Positions 21,368-31,765 of a DNA stretch of 45,042 nt are shown piece after piece; position 1 is the first letter of the stretch, and the number at the start of each line of letters is the position of its first letter. The translations under genes and the position numbers were made by a program. Location of the stretch: assembly GCA_029779845.1 (NCBI GenBank), contig JAKOZT010000099.1:1-45042 (forward strand), read 5' to 3'. The notes below the pieces were generated by a model, which searched no databases, was not told the origin of the DNA, and was given only the letters and a program-made list of their open reading frames with translations. The stretch comes from Pseudomonadota bacterium. Lineage in GTDB: Bacteria; Pseudomonadota; Gammaproteobacteria; Burkholderiales; Burkholderiaceae_C.

Positions 21368-21799
21368 TCAGGCGTTCTGGCAGCCGGCCGGGCGCGTCGA
21401 GCTGCGGCTGTAGGTGCCGGCACCGATCGTCGCGCTGTTGCCGCTGACGCTGTAGCCGGTCGAATACGGTCCCTGGCGCACCGTGCCGCTGTCGTAGGTG
21501 TTGTTGCTGCCCAGGCCGCGGGCGCGCGTGATGTAGTAGGTGATCGTCTTGCTCGACGTGTTCACGTTGAATTCGACCCAGGTCAGCCGGCAGGCGGAGC
21601 CGTCGTAGGAGCCCTGCATCAGCAGGCCGGTGCCGCTGGAGCTGAACGACCAGCTCGCCAGCGTCGCGCTGCTGTACCAGCTGCCGTTGAGCGCATCGGC
21701 GCTGTTCGAGCTGCTGTCGTCCTCGTCGCCGCCGCCGCCGCAGGCGGCCAGCGCGACGACGAAGGGAAGGAGGAGGGCGAGCTTGCGGGGCATCTTCAT
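21368..21799 (-). CDS. Putative lipoprotein of unknown function
   Basis: Product of 143 residues, not recognised. A lipoprotein signal is clear: MKMPRK, a hydrophobic core and the lipobox LAAC with Cys at residue 20, followed by Gly and Asp/Ser-rich linker residues that suggest release from the inner membrane. The mature part (about 38-143) starts LNGSWYSSATLASWSFSSSG, is rich in Ser, Thr, Gly and Tyr and has the look of a small all-beta domain. Two further cysteines, in SACRL and PAGCQNA, could form a disulfide. It lies opposite to and between moaD and moaE, apparently inserted into the cofactor operon. Confidence 0.8.
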   Translation of the reverse strand: MKMPRKLALLLPFVVALAACGGGGDEDDSSSNSADALNGSWYSSATLASWSFSSSGTGLLMQGSYDGSACRLTWVEFNVNTSSKTITYYITRARGLGSNNTYDSGTVRQGPYSTGYSVSGNSATIGAGTYSRSSTRPAGCQNA

Positions 21800-21937
21800 G
21801 GGGTCGGGTCCGGGGTTGATGACGACGATCCATTCTGGAAAGCGCCGCCGCCGCGCGCCATCGGCCGATCGGACGAGCGCCCGCGCGCGAACTGCGGCAC
21901 CGTTCACGCGCCGCGCGCCGGCTGCGACAATCGCGCC

Positions 21938-22420
21938 ATGAGCGCAGCGCGTGTGTCCATCCAGACCGAAGACTTCGACCTCGGCGCCGAAGTCGCCGCG
22001 CTGCGCGCGCACGACCCCGGCGTCGGCGCGGTGGCGAGCTTCGTCGGCACGGTGCGCGACCGCGGCGACGGCCAGGCCGGCATCAGCGCGCTGGAGCTGG
22101 AGCACTACCCCGGCATGACCGAGAAGGCGATCGAGGCGATGATCGCCACGGCCTTCGCGCGATTCGACATCCGCGCCGCGCGCGTGATCCACCGCGTCGG
22201 CGCGCTCGCGCCGCTCGACCAGATCGTGCTGGTGGCCGTCACCTCGGCGCACCGCGGCGCGGCCTTCCAGGCCTGCGAATTCCTGATGGACTACCTGAAG
22301 ACGCAGGCGCCGTTCTGGAAGAAGGAGACCACGCCCGAGGGCGCACGCTGGGTCGATGCGCGCGTGGCCGACGACGCGGCGCTGGCGCGCTGGGGCATCC
22401 GGGCCCCGAATGCCGGGTGA
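21938..22420 (+). CDS. moaE: Molybdopterin synthase catalytic subunit
   Basis: Product of 160 residues. With MoaD it converts cyclic pyranopterin monophosphate to molybdopterin. Seen: GAVASFVGTVRDRGDG near the N-terminus, LELEHYPGM, SAHRGAAF and the catalytic lysines Lys121 and Lys128 in LKTQAPFWKKE. The ATG at 21938 gives a normal length. The gene is eight bases from the crcB start. Upstream is the divergent lipoprotein gene, so moaE either has its own promoter in 21800-21937 or is read from the threonine operon through the lipoprotein gene in antisense. Confidence 0.95.
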   Translation: MSAARVSIQTEDFDLGAEVAALRAHDPGVGAVASFVGTVRDRGDGQAGISALELEHYPGMTEKAIEAMIATAFARFDIRAARVIHRVGALAPLDQIVLVAVTSAHRGAAFQACEFLMDYLKTQAPFWKKETTPEGARWVDARVADDAALARWGIRAPNAG

Positions 22421-22427
22421 GCGCGGC

Positions 22428-22808
22428 ATGAACAACGCCGCCTTTGCCCTCGCGGTGGCGGCCGGCTCGGTGGCCGGCGGGCTGCTGCGCTGGCAGGTCG
22501 GGCTGTGGCTGAACGCGCGCTGGGCCGGCTTTCCGCTCGGCACGCTGGCGGTCAACTGCGTCGGTGGCTTCCTGATCGGCATGACGCTGGCGTGGTTCGA
22601 GCGCAGCCCGAACGAACTGCTGCGCCTCTTGCTGGTCACAGGGTTTCTCGGCGGGCTGACCACCTTCTCGTCGTTCTCGGCCGAGTCGCTGCTGCTGCTC
22701 CAGCGCGGCCACTGGGCGCTGGCGCTGGGCCACACGCTGGCCCACGTGGCCGGCGCGCTGGCCTGTGCCGCGCTAGGCTTCACGCTGCTCGACGGCCTGC
22801 TCGGATGA
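22428..22808 (+). CDS. crcB: Fluoride exporter CrcB/Fluc
   Basis: Product of 126 residues. The family forms dual-topology dimeric fluoride channels in the inner membrane. Four hydrophobic segments are visible. The conserved pore signature is present: NCVGGFLIG near residues 40-48 and [15 protein letters not shown] near 71-85. The ATG at 22428-22430 is seven bases after the moaE stop. No fluoride riboswitch is visible, and there is hardly room for one because the gene follows moaE directly. Expression is probably constitutive from the moaE transcript. Confidence 0.92.
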   Translation: MNNAAFALAVAAGSVAGGLLRWQVGLWLNARWAGFPLGTLAVNCVGGFLIGMTLAWFERSPNELLRLLLVTGFLGGLTTFSSFSAESLLLLQRGHWALALGHTLAHVAGALACAALGFTLLDGLLG

Positions 22809-22847
22809 TGCGGCGCAGACGCGGTGCTCTAAACGCGCCGCGTCCGA

Positions 22848-22876
22848 CTTGAAATCGCGGCCGGGCCGCCTCAGAT
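22848..22876 (+). promoter_or_regulatory. Sigma-32 (heat-shock) promoter of clpB
   Basis: CTTGAAA (22848-22854) matches the sigma-32 -35 consensus exactly. After 14 bases, CCTCAGAT (22869-22876) resembles the CCCCATNT -10. The spacing is normal and the element lies 24 bases before the clpB ATG, which is preceded by GGAGGA at 22888-22893. Confidence 0.75.
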
Positions 22877-22899
22877 CCCTCGCAATCGGAGGATTTTCC

Positions 22900-25488
<2,589 letters not shown>

Positions 25489-25512
25489 GGCACGACATGG
25501 CGAGCCGACTGC

Positions 25513-26784
25513 TCAGGTGGTCGGATCGTCGAAGATCGCGTCCATGCGCTGAACCTGCAGACGCGCCAGCGTCAGGTTGGCGTGCGTCTTGTCGAGCACC
25601 GCGTGCAGCGCTACGCCCGGGTGCTTCGGCACGGCGCGCAGCAGCAGGTGGTGCGCGCCCAGCGTGATCGCGGCGTCGGGGATGGCATGGCCCAGGCCCA
25701 TCGCGCGGCAGGTGCCGGCGATCGACGCGAGCAGCTCGGTGCCGTGGCCGGCCAGGTCGTCCGCGCCCGGGCTCGCGCCCGCGTGCGCCAGCGGCTTGCC
25801 GCTGGCGAGCTCGAACACGCAGCAGCTCACCATGCCGGTCAGCTCGGCGAGCTGGTGCACGTAGCGGTCGAGCACGCTGGCACTGACGGCCGGATCCGGC
25901 GTGCGCTGGCGCGTCGTCGGCACGGCCGGCATCGGGCGCATCGCCAGCGGCGGCTGCGCGGGAGGTGCCGGCGCCGCGATCGGCGGGAAGCCGCCGGCGT
26001 GTGCCGGAGCCGGCGGCGGCGCCGGAATCCCGCGCGCCGGCAGCAGCTCGCGGATGCGCGCCCAGGTGCCGTTGATGAAGCCCCAGGCGTCGGCCGGGCG
26101 CGTCACCTGCGGCGTGGTGCGCACGTCGACCATCGTGCCGCGTCCCAGCTCGCCGGCCACGTGCGCGACGGCGCTCGCGCCGGTCAGCGGCAGCACCAGC
26201 ATGTGGCGGTTGCGCCAGTGCCCGCCGCCCAGGATGTCCTCGCGCAGCGGCTTGAAGGCGCTCTCCAGCGCATGCGCCGGCAGCTCCCCGACCATGATCA
26301 CCGCCAGCCGGCTGTTGCCCAGCAGCGTGCGCGCCAGCTCGTGGCGCGAGGCGGTGTCGGCATCGGCCTCGGTGGAGTACATCAGCAGCTTGGAGCCGTC
26401 GGAGGTGGGCAGCTCCACGTATTCGAGCGAGGCCAGCGTGTTGCCGTAGCCCTGGCGGCGGATGTGCAGCTTCTGCACCACGCGCTTGCTCGCCGCGGCG
26501 ATGCCGGCCAGCAGCCGGCGCGACGAAGTGGTGCCGATGTCGTGCACCGCGATGAATTCGGGGTCGATGTGGTCGATCTGCTGCTGCAGCGCCTCGGCCG
26601 GCGCGCAGGAGACGAACAGCTCGCGCTCGTTGGCGCCGACCGCGCGGCCGATGTCCTTTTCCTCCGGGTCGGCGTCGTCCTCGGAACGGCGCATCACCTG
26701 CGTGGCCAGCGTGGTCTGCGCGCGCGTGGCCTGCCAGGCTTCCGGCGTGTCGGGCGCGCCGCCGGGTGGAGAGCTGCTGCTCAT
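25513..26784 (-). CDS. Unrecognised protein with C-terminal Roadblock/LC7-like domain
   Basis: Product of 423 residues, not recognised as a whole. After a polar N-terminus, an alpha/beta domain (about 52-246) contains [36 protein letters not shown] and [17 protein letters not shown], without a known catalytic motif. A Pro/Ala-rich linker follows at about 252-295. The C-terminal part (about 303-418) has the helix-sheet pattern of Roadblock/LC7 proteins ([23 protein letters not shown], then [27 protein letters not shown]). Such domains dimerise and often act with small GTPases or as signalling scaffolds. No GTPase gene is adjacent. It is convergent with clpB. Confidence 0.8.
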   Translation of the reverse strand: MSSSSPPGGAPDTPEAWQATRAQTTLATQVMRRSEDDADPEEKDIGRAVGANERELFVSCAPAEALQQQIDHIDPEFIAVHDIGTTSSRRLLAGIAAASKRVVQKLHIRRQGYGNTLASLEYVELPTSDGSKLLMYSTEADADTASRHELARTLLGNSRLAVIMVGELPAHALESAFKPLREDILGGGHWRNRHMLVLPLTGASAVAHVAGELGRGTMVDVRTTPQVTRPADAWGFINGTWARIRELLPARGIPAPPPAPAHAGGFPPIAAPAPPAQPPLAMRPMPAVPTTRQRTPDPAVSASVLDRYVHQLAELTGMVSCCVFELASGKPLAHAGASPGADDLAGHGTELLASIAGTCRAMGLGHAIPDAAITLGAHHLLLRAVPKHPGVALHAVLDKTHANLTLARLQVQRMDAIFDDPTT

Positions 26785-26964
26785 GGTGTCGTCCTCGTCG
26801 GGGGGCTGCGGGCAAGTGTAGGCGTGCGGTTGGCCGGGCGTGGCCGACGGCGCCCGGGCTGGGCGGCGCGCGTGGATGTTGTCACGGCGGCGTCGCGGCG
26901 GGCCATCCCCAAGGGCGTGGCGAGGCGCTCGATAGAATCAGCGCCCCGCATCGCCCCCCGCGCC

Positions 26965-28608
26965 ATGAGCAAAGTCCGAAACAACGCCGCCGCTGCCGAT
27001 CCCGTCGTCATCGTGGGCGCCGGCCTCGCCGGGCTGACGGTGGCGCTGCACCTCGCGCAGTCGCAGCCGGTGATCGTGCTGGCCAAGCGCGAGCTGAGCG
27101 AAGGCGCCACCGCCTGGGCGCAGGGCGGCATCGTCGGCGTGCTGGGCAGCGACGACAGCATCGAATCGCACGTGCGCGACACGCGGGAGGCCGGCGCCGG
27201 GCTGGTCGAAGAGCACATCGCGCGCTTCATCGCGCAGCACAGCGCGCAGGCGGTGCAGTGGCTGGTCGAGCGCGGCGTGCCGTTCTCCCCCGACCCCGAA
27301 GGCCCGCTCGGCCTGCACCTGACGCGCGAGGGCGGCCACGCGGTGCGCCGTATCGCGCACGCGGCAGACGCCACCGGCAAGGCGATCCACGACGTGCTGC
27401 TCGACGAGGCGCGCGCGCACCCGAACATCACGCTGCGCGAGCGCTGGATGGCGCTCGACCTGATCACCAGCCGGCACCTCAAGCGCGACGAGCAGCCGCG
27501 CTGCTACGGCGTCTACGCGCTGGACATCGACCGCCAGCGCGTCGAGACGCTGGCCGCGCGCGCGGTGGTGCTGGCCACCGGCGGCGCGGGCAAGGTGTAC
27601 CGCTACACGACCAACCCCGACACCTCCACCGGCGACGGCATCGCGATGGCCTGGCGCGCCGGCTGCCGCGTCGGCAACATGGAGTTCATCCAGTTCCACC
27701 CGACCTGCCTGTACCACCCGCAGGAGCGCAGCTTCCTGATCACCGAGGCGCTGCGCGGGGAGGGCGGCCAGCTCAAGCTGCCGGATGGAACCCGCTTCAT
27801 GCAGTCGCACGACGAACGCGGCGAACTCGCGCCGCGCGACATCGTCGCGCGCGCGATCGACTTCGAGATGAAGAAGCACGGCCTGGACAACGTGCTGCTC
27901 GACGCCACGCACCTGGGCGAGGACTTCCTCAAGTCGCACTTCCCGACCATCCATGCGCGCTGCCTGTCGCTGGGCATCGACATCGCGCGCCAGCCGATCC
28001 CGGTGGTGCCGGCGGCGCACTACACCTGCGGCGGCGTGGTCACCGACCTGCACGGCCGCTCCGACCTGCCGGGCCTGTACGCCGTCGGCGAGACCACCTA
28101 CACCGGGCTGCACGGCGCGAACCGGCTGGCCAGCAACTCGCTGCTCGAATGCGTGGTGCTCGGACGCGGCTGCGCCGAAGACATCCTCGACCACCCGCAG
28201 CACGAGCGTCCGGCGCTGCCGGCCTGGGATGAAAGCCAGGTCGAGAACGCCGACGAGCAGGTGGTCATCGCGCACAACTGGGACGAACTGCGCCTCTTGA
28301 TGTGGAACTACGTCGGCATCGTGCGCACGACCAAGCGGCTGGAGCGCGCGCTGCACCGCATCAAGCTGCTCAAGAGCGAGATCGACGACTACTACGCCAA
28401 CTTCCGCGTCAACCGCGACCTGCTGGAGCTGCGCAACCTGGTCGACTGCGCCGAGCTGATCGTGAGATCCGCGTTGATGCGCCACGAGAGCCGCGGCCTG
28501 CACTACAGCCGCGACTTCCCGAACACGCTGCCGGTGAGCTTCCCGACGGTGCTGGTGCGGCGCGCGCGCAGCGGCGCCAAGCCCAAGGTCTACGGCCTGA
28601 GCGGCTGA
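26965..28608 (+). CDS. nadB: L-aspartate oxidase
   Basis: Product of 547 residues. This FAD enzyme oxidises aspartate to iminoaspartate, the first step of de novo NAD synthesis. Seen: the dinucleotide motif [15 protein letters not shown] near residues 14-28, [67 protein letters not shown] and [14 protein letters not shown], which together mark the succinate dehydrogenase/aspartate oxidase family. The ATG at 26965 matches the expected length. nadA and nadC are not in the window. It runs in the same direction as the following ribosomal operon. Confidence 0.96.
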   Translation: MSKVRNNAAAADPVVIVGAGLAGLTVALHLAQSQPVIVLAKRELSEGATAWAQGGIVGVLGSDDSIESHVRDTREAGAGLVEEHIARFIAQHSAQAVQWLVERGVPFSPDPEGPLGLHLTREGGHAVRRIAHAADATGKAIHDVLLDEARAHPNITLRERWMALDLITSRHLKRDEQPRCYGVYALDIDRQRVETLAARAVVLATGGAGKVYRYTTNPDTSTGDGIAMAWRAGCRVGNMEFIQFHPTCLYHPQERSFLITEALRGEGGQLKLPDGTRFMQSHDERGELAPRDIVARAIDFEMKKHGLDNVLLDATHLGEDFLKSHFPTIHARCLSLGIDIARQPIPVVPAAHYTCGGVVTDLHGRSDLPGLYAVGETTYTGLHGANRLASNSLLECVVLGRGCAEDILDHPQHERPALPAWDESQVENADEQVVIAHNWDELRLLMWNYVGIVRTTKRLERALHRIKLLKSEIDDYYANFRVNRDLLELRNLVDCAELIVRSALMRHESRGLHYSRDFPNTLPVSFPTVLVRRARSGAKPKVYGLSG

Positions 28609-28610
28609 GG

Positions 28611-28664
28611 TATACTCGCGGGCTTTTCCCCTTGCCACACCCGGGACCGACGCTTCGGGGTGGC
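28611..28664 (+). promoter_or_regulatory. rpsF promoter -10 and structured leader (possible S6:S18 autoregulatory element)
   Basis: TATACT (28611-28616), three bases after the nadB stop, is a likely -10 hexamer; the -35 is weak. The leader then holds a hairpin pairing 28634-28643 with 28656-28664 (GCCACACCCG with CGGGGTGGC, one bulged A), whose loop contains GGACCGACGC. Leaders before rpsF that bind the S6:S18 complex through a conserved CCG in a loop are known in many bacteria. This one fits in position and loop sequence, but I assigned it by eye. Confidence 0.45.
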
Positions 28665-28694
28665 TTCCATCACTGGAAACCTGAAGGAGCATCA

Positions 28695-29057
28695 ATGCGT
28701 CACTATGAGATCGTTCTGCTGATCCATCCGGATCAGAGCGAACAGGTTCCGGCCATGCTGGAACGCTACAAGGGCATCGTCACCGCCGCCGGCGGCAAGG
28801 TGCACCGCGTCGAGGACTGGGGCCGCCGCCAGCTGGCCTACATGATCCAGAAGCTCGCCAAGGCGCACTACCTGTGCCTGAACATCGAGTGCAGCAAGGA
28901 GACCCTGGCCGAACTCGAGACGGGCTTCCGCTTCAACGACGCCGTGCTGCGTCACCTGACCGTCGTGAAGGCCCAGGCCGAGACCACGCCGTCGGTGATG
29001 ATGAAGGCGGTCGAGAAGGAAGAGTCGCGCAAGACCGCCCAGGAGTCGGCCGCCTGA
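28695..29057 (+). CDS. rpsF: Small ribosomal subunit protein S6
   Basis: Product of 120 residues. S6 binds the 30S platform together with S18. The start [18 protein letters not shown] and the central [19 protein letters not shown] are characteristic. It has the Lys/Glu-rich tail common in proteobacteria. AAGGAG at 28684-28689 precedes the ATG. It is the first gene of rpsF-priB-rpsR-rplI, and its stop codon overlaps the apparent CTG start of priB. Confidence 0.98.
   Translation: MRHYEIVLLIHPDQSEQVPAMLERYKGIVTAAGGKVHRVEDWGRRQLAYMIQKLAKAHYLCLNIECSKETLAELETGFRFNDAVLRHLTVVKAQAETTPSVMMKAVEKEESRKTAQESAA
29041..29056 (+). promoter_or_regulatory. Ribosome binding site and CTG start context of priB
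   Basis: AGGAG (29041-29045) inside the end of rpsF lies eight bases before CTG at 29054-29056. The next in-frame start, ATG at 29066, would be 20 bases away from it and has only AGG a few bases before it. The CTG overlaps the rpsF TGA by two bases. Spacing and overlap favour the CTG. Confidence 0.55.
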
Positions 29058-29335
29058 ACAGGCTGATGCTGACGGCCACGCTGGTCGAACGCGCCGCGCT
29101 TCGCTACACCCCCGCCGGACTGCCGGCCCTGGACTTCAGCCTCAGGCACGAATCCCAGGTCTCGCAGGATGGGCAGCCCAGGAAGGTCTCGGTGGAAATC
29201 CGGGCCCGGGCGATCGGGCAGATCGTGCAGCAGGTCAGCGCGCTCGAACTCGGCAGCGAGCACGGCTTCGCCGGCTTCGTCGCCTCCCAGCGCAACGGCC
29301 GCGGCGTCGTCTTCCACGTGACCGAACTCGACTGA
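29054..29335 (+). CDS. priB: Primosomal replication protein PriB (single-strand DNA-binding OB fold)
   Basis: Product of about 93 residues. PriB binds single-stranded DNA and helps PriA reload DnaB at stalled forks; dnaB is two genes downstream. The frame begins [20 protein letters not shown], matching the usual betaproteobacterial start with NRL, and ends [13 protein letters not shown]. The usual first codon is replaced by CTG at 29054. The alternative ATG at 29066 would remove four conserved residues and lose good ribosome-binding spacing. Identity is certain and the start is an inference. It lies between rpsF and rpsR as in many gamma- and betaproteobacteria. Confidence 0.9.
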   Translation: MNRLMLTATLVERAALRYTPAGLPALDFSLRHESQVSQDGQPRKVSVEIRARAIGQIVQQVSALELGSEHGFAGFVASQRNGRGVVFHVTELD

Positions 29336-29376
29336 CCCCACACGTTCCATCCGGATAGATCAGAAAGAGGTACACC

Positions 29377-29667
29377 ATGCCCCCGCCCCGTGGTAAAGGC
29401 CGGTTCTCGAAGGACCGCAAGCCCAAGCGCAACCAACAATCGCTGCTGTTCCGCCGCAAGCGCTTCTGCCGCTTCACCGTCACCGGCGTCAAGGAAATCG
29501 ACTACAAGGACGTCGACACCCTGCGCGATTTCGTCGGCGAGAACGGCAAGATCGTGCCCGCGCGCCTGACCGGCACGCGCGCCTTCTTCCAGCGCCAGCT
29601 GACCACCTGCATCAAGCGCGCTCGCTTCCTGGCCCTGCTGCCGTACAGCGACCAGCACAAGGTCTAA
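29377..29667 (+). CDS. rpsR: Small ribosomal subunit protein S18
   Basis: Product of 96 residues, basic, partner of S6 on the 30S platform. [18 protein letters not shown], the segment [19 protein letters not shown] and the ending [13 protein letters not shown] are diagnostic. AAAGAGG at 29364-29370 precedes the ATG. The gap to priB is 41 bases and the gap to rplI is 12 bases, consistent with one operon. Confidence 0.98.
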   Translation: MPPPRGKGRFSKDRKPKRNQQSLLFRRKRFCRFTVTGVKEIDYKDVDTLRDFVGENGKIVPARLTGTRAFFQRQLTTCIKRARFLALLPYSDQHKV

Positions 29668-29679
29668 GGGAGCATCGCC

Positions 29680-30132
29680 ATGCAAGTGATCCTGCTCGAA
29701 AAAGTGCTCAACCTGGGCAACCTGGGCGACGTCGTCAAGGTCAAGGACGGCTACGCGCGCAACTTCCTGATCCCGACCAAGGCGGCGCGCCGCGCCACCG
29801 AAGCCGCGATCAAGGAGTTCGAGGCCCGCCGCGCCGAACTGGAGAAGGCGGCCGCCGAGAAGCTCGCCGCCGCGCAGGCGCTGGCCGAGAAGATGAACGG
29901 CCGCACCGTGCACATCACGCAGAAGGCGGGTGTAGACGGCCGCCTGTTCGGCTCGGTGACCAACGCCGACGTCGCCGATGCGCTGAACCGCATCGACTTC
30001 AAGGTCGTCAAGGCGCAGGTGCGCCTGACCAGCGGCCCGATCAAGACCGTGGGCGAGCACACCGTGACCGTGGTGCCGCACACCGACGTGGCTGCGGAAG
30101 TCAAGGTTGTCGTGATCGGCGAAACCGACTGA
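29680..30132 (+). CDS. rplI: Large ribosomal subunit protein L9
   Basis: Product of 150 residues. The N-terminal domain [17 protein letters not shown] with GYARNFLIP, a long charged connecting helix (about 45-75) and the C-terminal domain are all in place. L9 binds 23S rRNA and helps hold reading frame. GGGAGC precedes the ATG. It is the last gene of the ribosomal block, with a strong terminator 37 bases after its stop. Confidence 0.98.
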   Translation: MQVILLEKVLNLGNLGDVVKVKDGYARNFLIPTKAARRATEAAIKEFEARRAELEKAAAEKLAAAQALAEKMNGRTVHITQKAGVDGRLFGSVTNADVADALNRIDFKVVKAQVRLTSGPIKTVGEHTVTVVPHTDVAAEVKVVVIGETD

Positions 30133-30168
30133 CGCCTTCGGTCGAAGCCTTCGGCTGAAGACGATGGC

Positions 30169-30198
30169 GGGGCCGGCAGATGCCGGCCCCTTTTCTTT
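30169..30198 (+). terminator. Rho-independent terminator after rplI
   Basis: GGGGCCGGC and GCCGGCCCC form a nine-base-pair perfect stem around a four-base loop (AGAT), followed by TTTTCTTT. It separates the ribosomal operon from dnaB. Confidence 0.93.
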
Positions 30199-30303
30199 GG
30201 CCGGGAGAAAGGCGAGTTGTCCGCCTCTTGCCCCCTGGATGCCCCCTGAATTTCCACAGGCTTGCGCACAGGCTCCTCGCCGCTGCCGGCCTATGATTCG
30301 TCG

Positions 30304-31722
30304 ATGTCTGCCGTTTTCTCCAACAGCGCCGCCGAGGCGCGAGCCGACGACGAAGTCGCGCGGCTGCGCGTGCCGCCCCATTCGATCGAGGCCGAGCAGA
30401 GCGTGCTCGGCGGCCTGCTGCTCGACAACAGCGCCTGGGACCGCGCCGGCGACCTGCTCAGCGACAGCGACTTCTACCGCTGGGAACACCGCCACATCTA
30501 CGCCGCGATCGGCGCGCTGATCAACGCCACGCGGCCGGCCGACGTGATCACCGTGTTCGAGCAGCTGCAAAGCCTGGGCAAGGCCGAGGAGTGCGGCGGG
30601 CTGGTCTACCTCAACGCGCTGGCGCAGAGCGTGCCGAGCGCGGCCAACCTGCGCCGCTACGCGGAAATCGTGCGCGAGCGCGCCATCCTGCGCAAGCTCG
30701 TCGCCACCTCCGACGAGATCGCGACCGCAGCCTTCAATCCGCAGGGCCGGCAGGTCTCGGAGATCCTCGACGAAGCCGAGGGCAAGATCTTCCGCATCGG
30801 CGAGGAAGGCTCACGCTCCAGGCAGGGCTTCCAGAGCATGGACCAGCTGGTGGTGCAGCTGATCGATCGCGTCAACGAGCTGCACGAAAACGGCGCCGAA
30901 GACGTGACCGGCGTGCGCACCGGCTTCTACGACCTCGACAAGATGACCGCCGGCCTGCAGCCCGGCGATCTGATCGTGCTGGCGGCGCGCCCGTCGATGG
31001 GCAAGACCGCGTTCGCGCTGAACATCGGCGAGTACGTGGCCGTCAACGAGGGCCTGCCGGTGGTGGTGTTCTCGATGGAAATGGGCGCGGCGCAGCTGGC
31101 GCTGCGCATGGTCGGTTCGCTCGGGCGCATCGACCAGAGCAACCTGCGCACCGGCCGGCTGCGCGACGACGAATGGGGGCGCCTGTCCGAAGCGGTGGAG
31201 AAGCTCGGCAAGGTCAGCATGTTCATCGACGAGAGCCCGGGCCTGACACCCAGCGAGGTGCGCGCGCGCGCGCGCCGCCAGGCGCGCCAGTGCGGGCAGC
31301 TCGGGCTGATCGTGGTCGACTACCTGCAGCTGATGAGCGGCAGCGGCGGCGGCGGCGACGAAAACCGCGCCACCGAGATCGGCGAGATCTCGCGCGGGCT
31401 GAAGTCGCTGGCCAAGGAGCTGAAGTGCCCGGTGATCGCGCTGTCGCAGCTGAACCGCTCGGTCGAGACGCGCACCGACAAGCGCCCGATGATGAGCGAC
31501 CTGCGCGAGTCCGGCGCCATCGAGCAGGACGCCGACGTGATCATGTTCATCTACCGCGACGAGTACTACACCAAGGAAGCCTGCAAGGAGCCGGGCGTCG
31601 CCGAGATCATCATCGGCAAGCAGCGCAACGGCCCGACCGGCACCTGCAAGCTGACCTTCCTGAAGCCGCTGACCAAGTTCGACAACCTCGCCCCGGGCAT
31701 GGGCGGAGGCGACGACTACTGA
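30304..31722 (+). CDS. dnaB: Replicative DNA helicase
   Basis: Product of 472 residues. DnaB hexamers unwind DNA at the fork. Seen: the N-terminal primase-interacting domain (about 20-125, beginning VPPHSIEAEQSVLGGLLLD), a linker, and the RecA-like domain with Walker A ARPSMGKT (Lys234), VVVFSMEMG, Walker B LIVVDYLQLMSG and the arginine-finger region LRESGAIEQDADVIMFIYRDE. No intein interrupts it. The ATG at 30304 is the natural start. It is downstream of the rplI terminator and so needs its own promoter in 30199-30303, where I see no strong consensus. Confidence 0.98.
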   Translation: MSAVFSNSAAEARADDEVARLRVPPHSIEAEQSVLGGLLLDNSAWDRAGDLLSDSDFYRWEHRHIYAAIGALINATRPADVITVFEQLQSLGKAEECGGLVYLNALAQSVPSAANLRRYAEIVRERAILRKLVATSDEIATAAFNPQGRQVSEILDEAEGKIFRIGEEGSRSRQGFQSMDQLVVQLIDRVNELHENGAEDVTGVRTGFYDLDKMTAGLQPGDLIVLAARPSMGKTAFALNIGEYVAVNEGLPVVVFSMEMGAAQLALRMVGSLGRIDQSNLRTGRLRDDEWGRLSEAVEKLGKVSMFIDESPGLTPSEVRARARRQARQCGQLGLIVVDYLQLMSGSGGGGDENRATEIGEISRGLKSLAKELKCPVIALSQLNRSVETRTDKRPMMSDLRESGAIEQDADVIMFIYRDEYYTKEACKEPGVAEIIIGKQRNGPTGTCKLTFLKPLTKFDNLAPGMGGGDDY

Positions 31723-31748
31723 AGCTTCCGATGCGCGCCGCGCGCAGA

Positions 31749-31764
31749 CTGTATATATTTACAG
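31749..31764 (+). promoter_or_regulatory. LexA (SOS) box overlapping the promoter and start of the radical SAM gene
   Basis: CTGTATATATTTACAG fits the CTGT-N8-ACAG LexA consensus of beta- and gammaproteobacteria exactly, with the preferred AT-rich alternating core. It ends one base before the ATG at 31766. An embedded TATATT (31754-31759) could be the -10, which would put transcription start at or next to the ATG. LexA bound here would block both. Confidence 0.85.
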
Positions 31765-31765
31765 T

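Noticed and set aside
22809..22899. Fluoride riboswitch associated with crcB
   Set aside because: crcB follows moaE by seven bases, leaving no room upstream. The gap downstream is explained by the clpB promoter.
26785..26964. A clear nadB promoter
   Set aside because: TAGAAT occurs about 30 bases before the start, but no acceptable -35 stands at normal spacing, so I did not list it.
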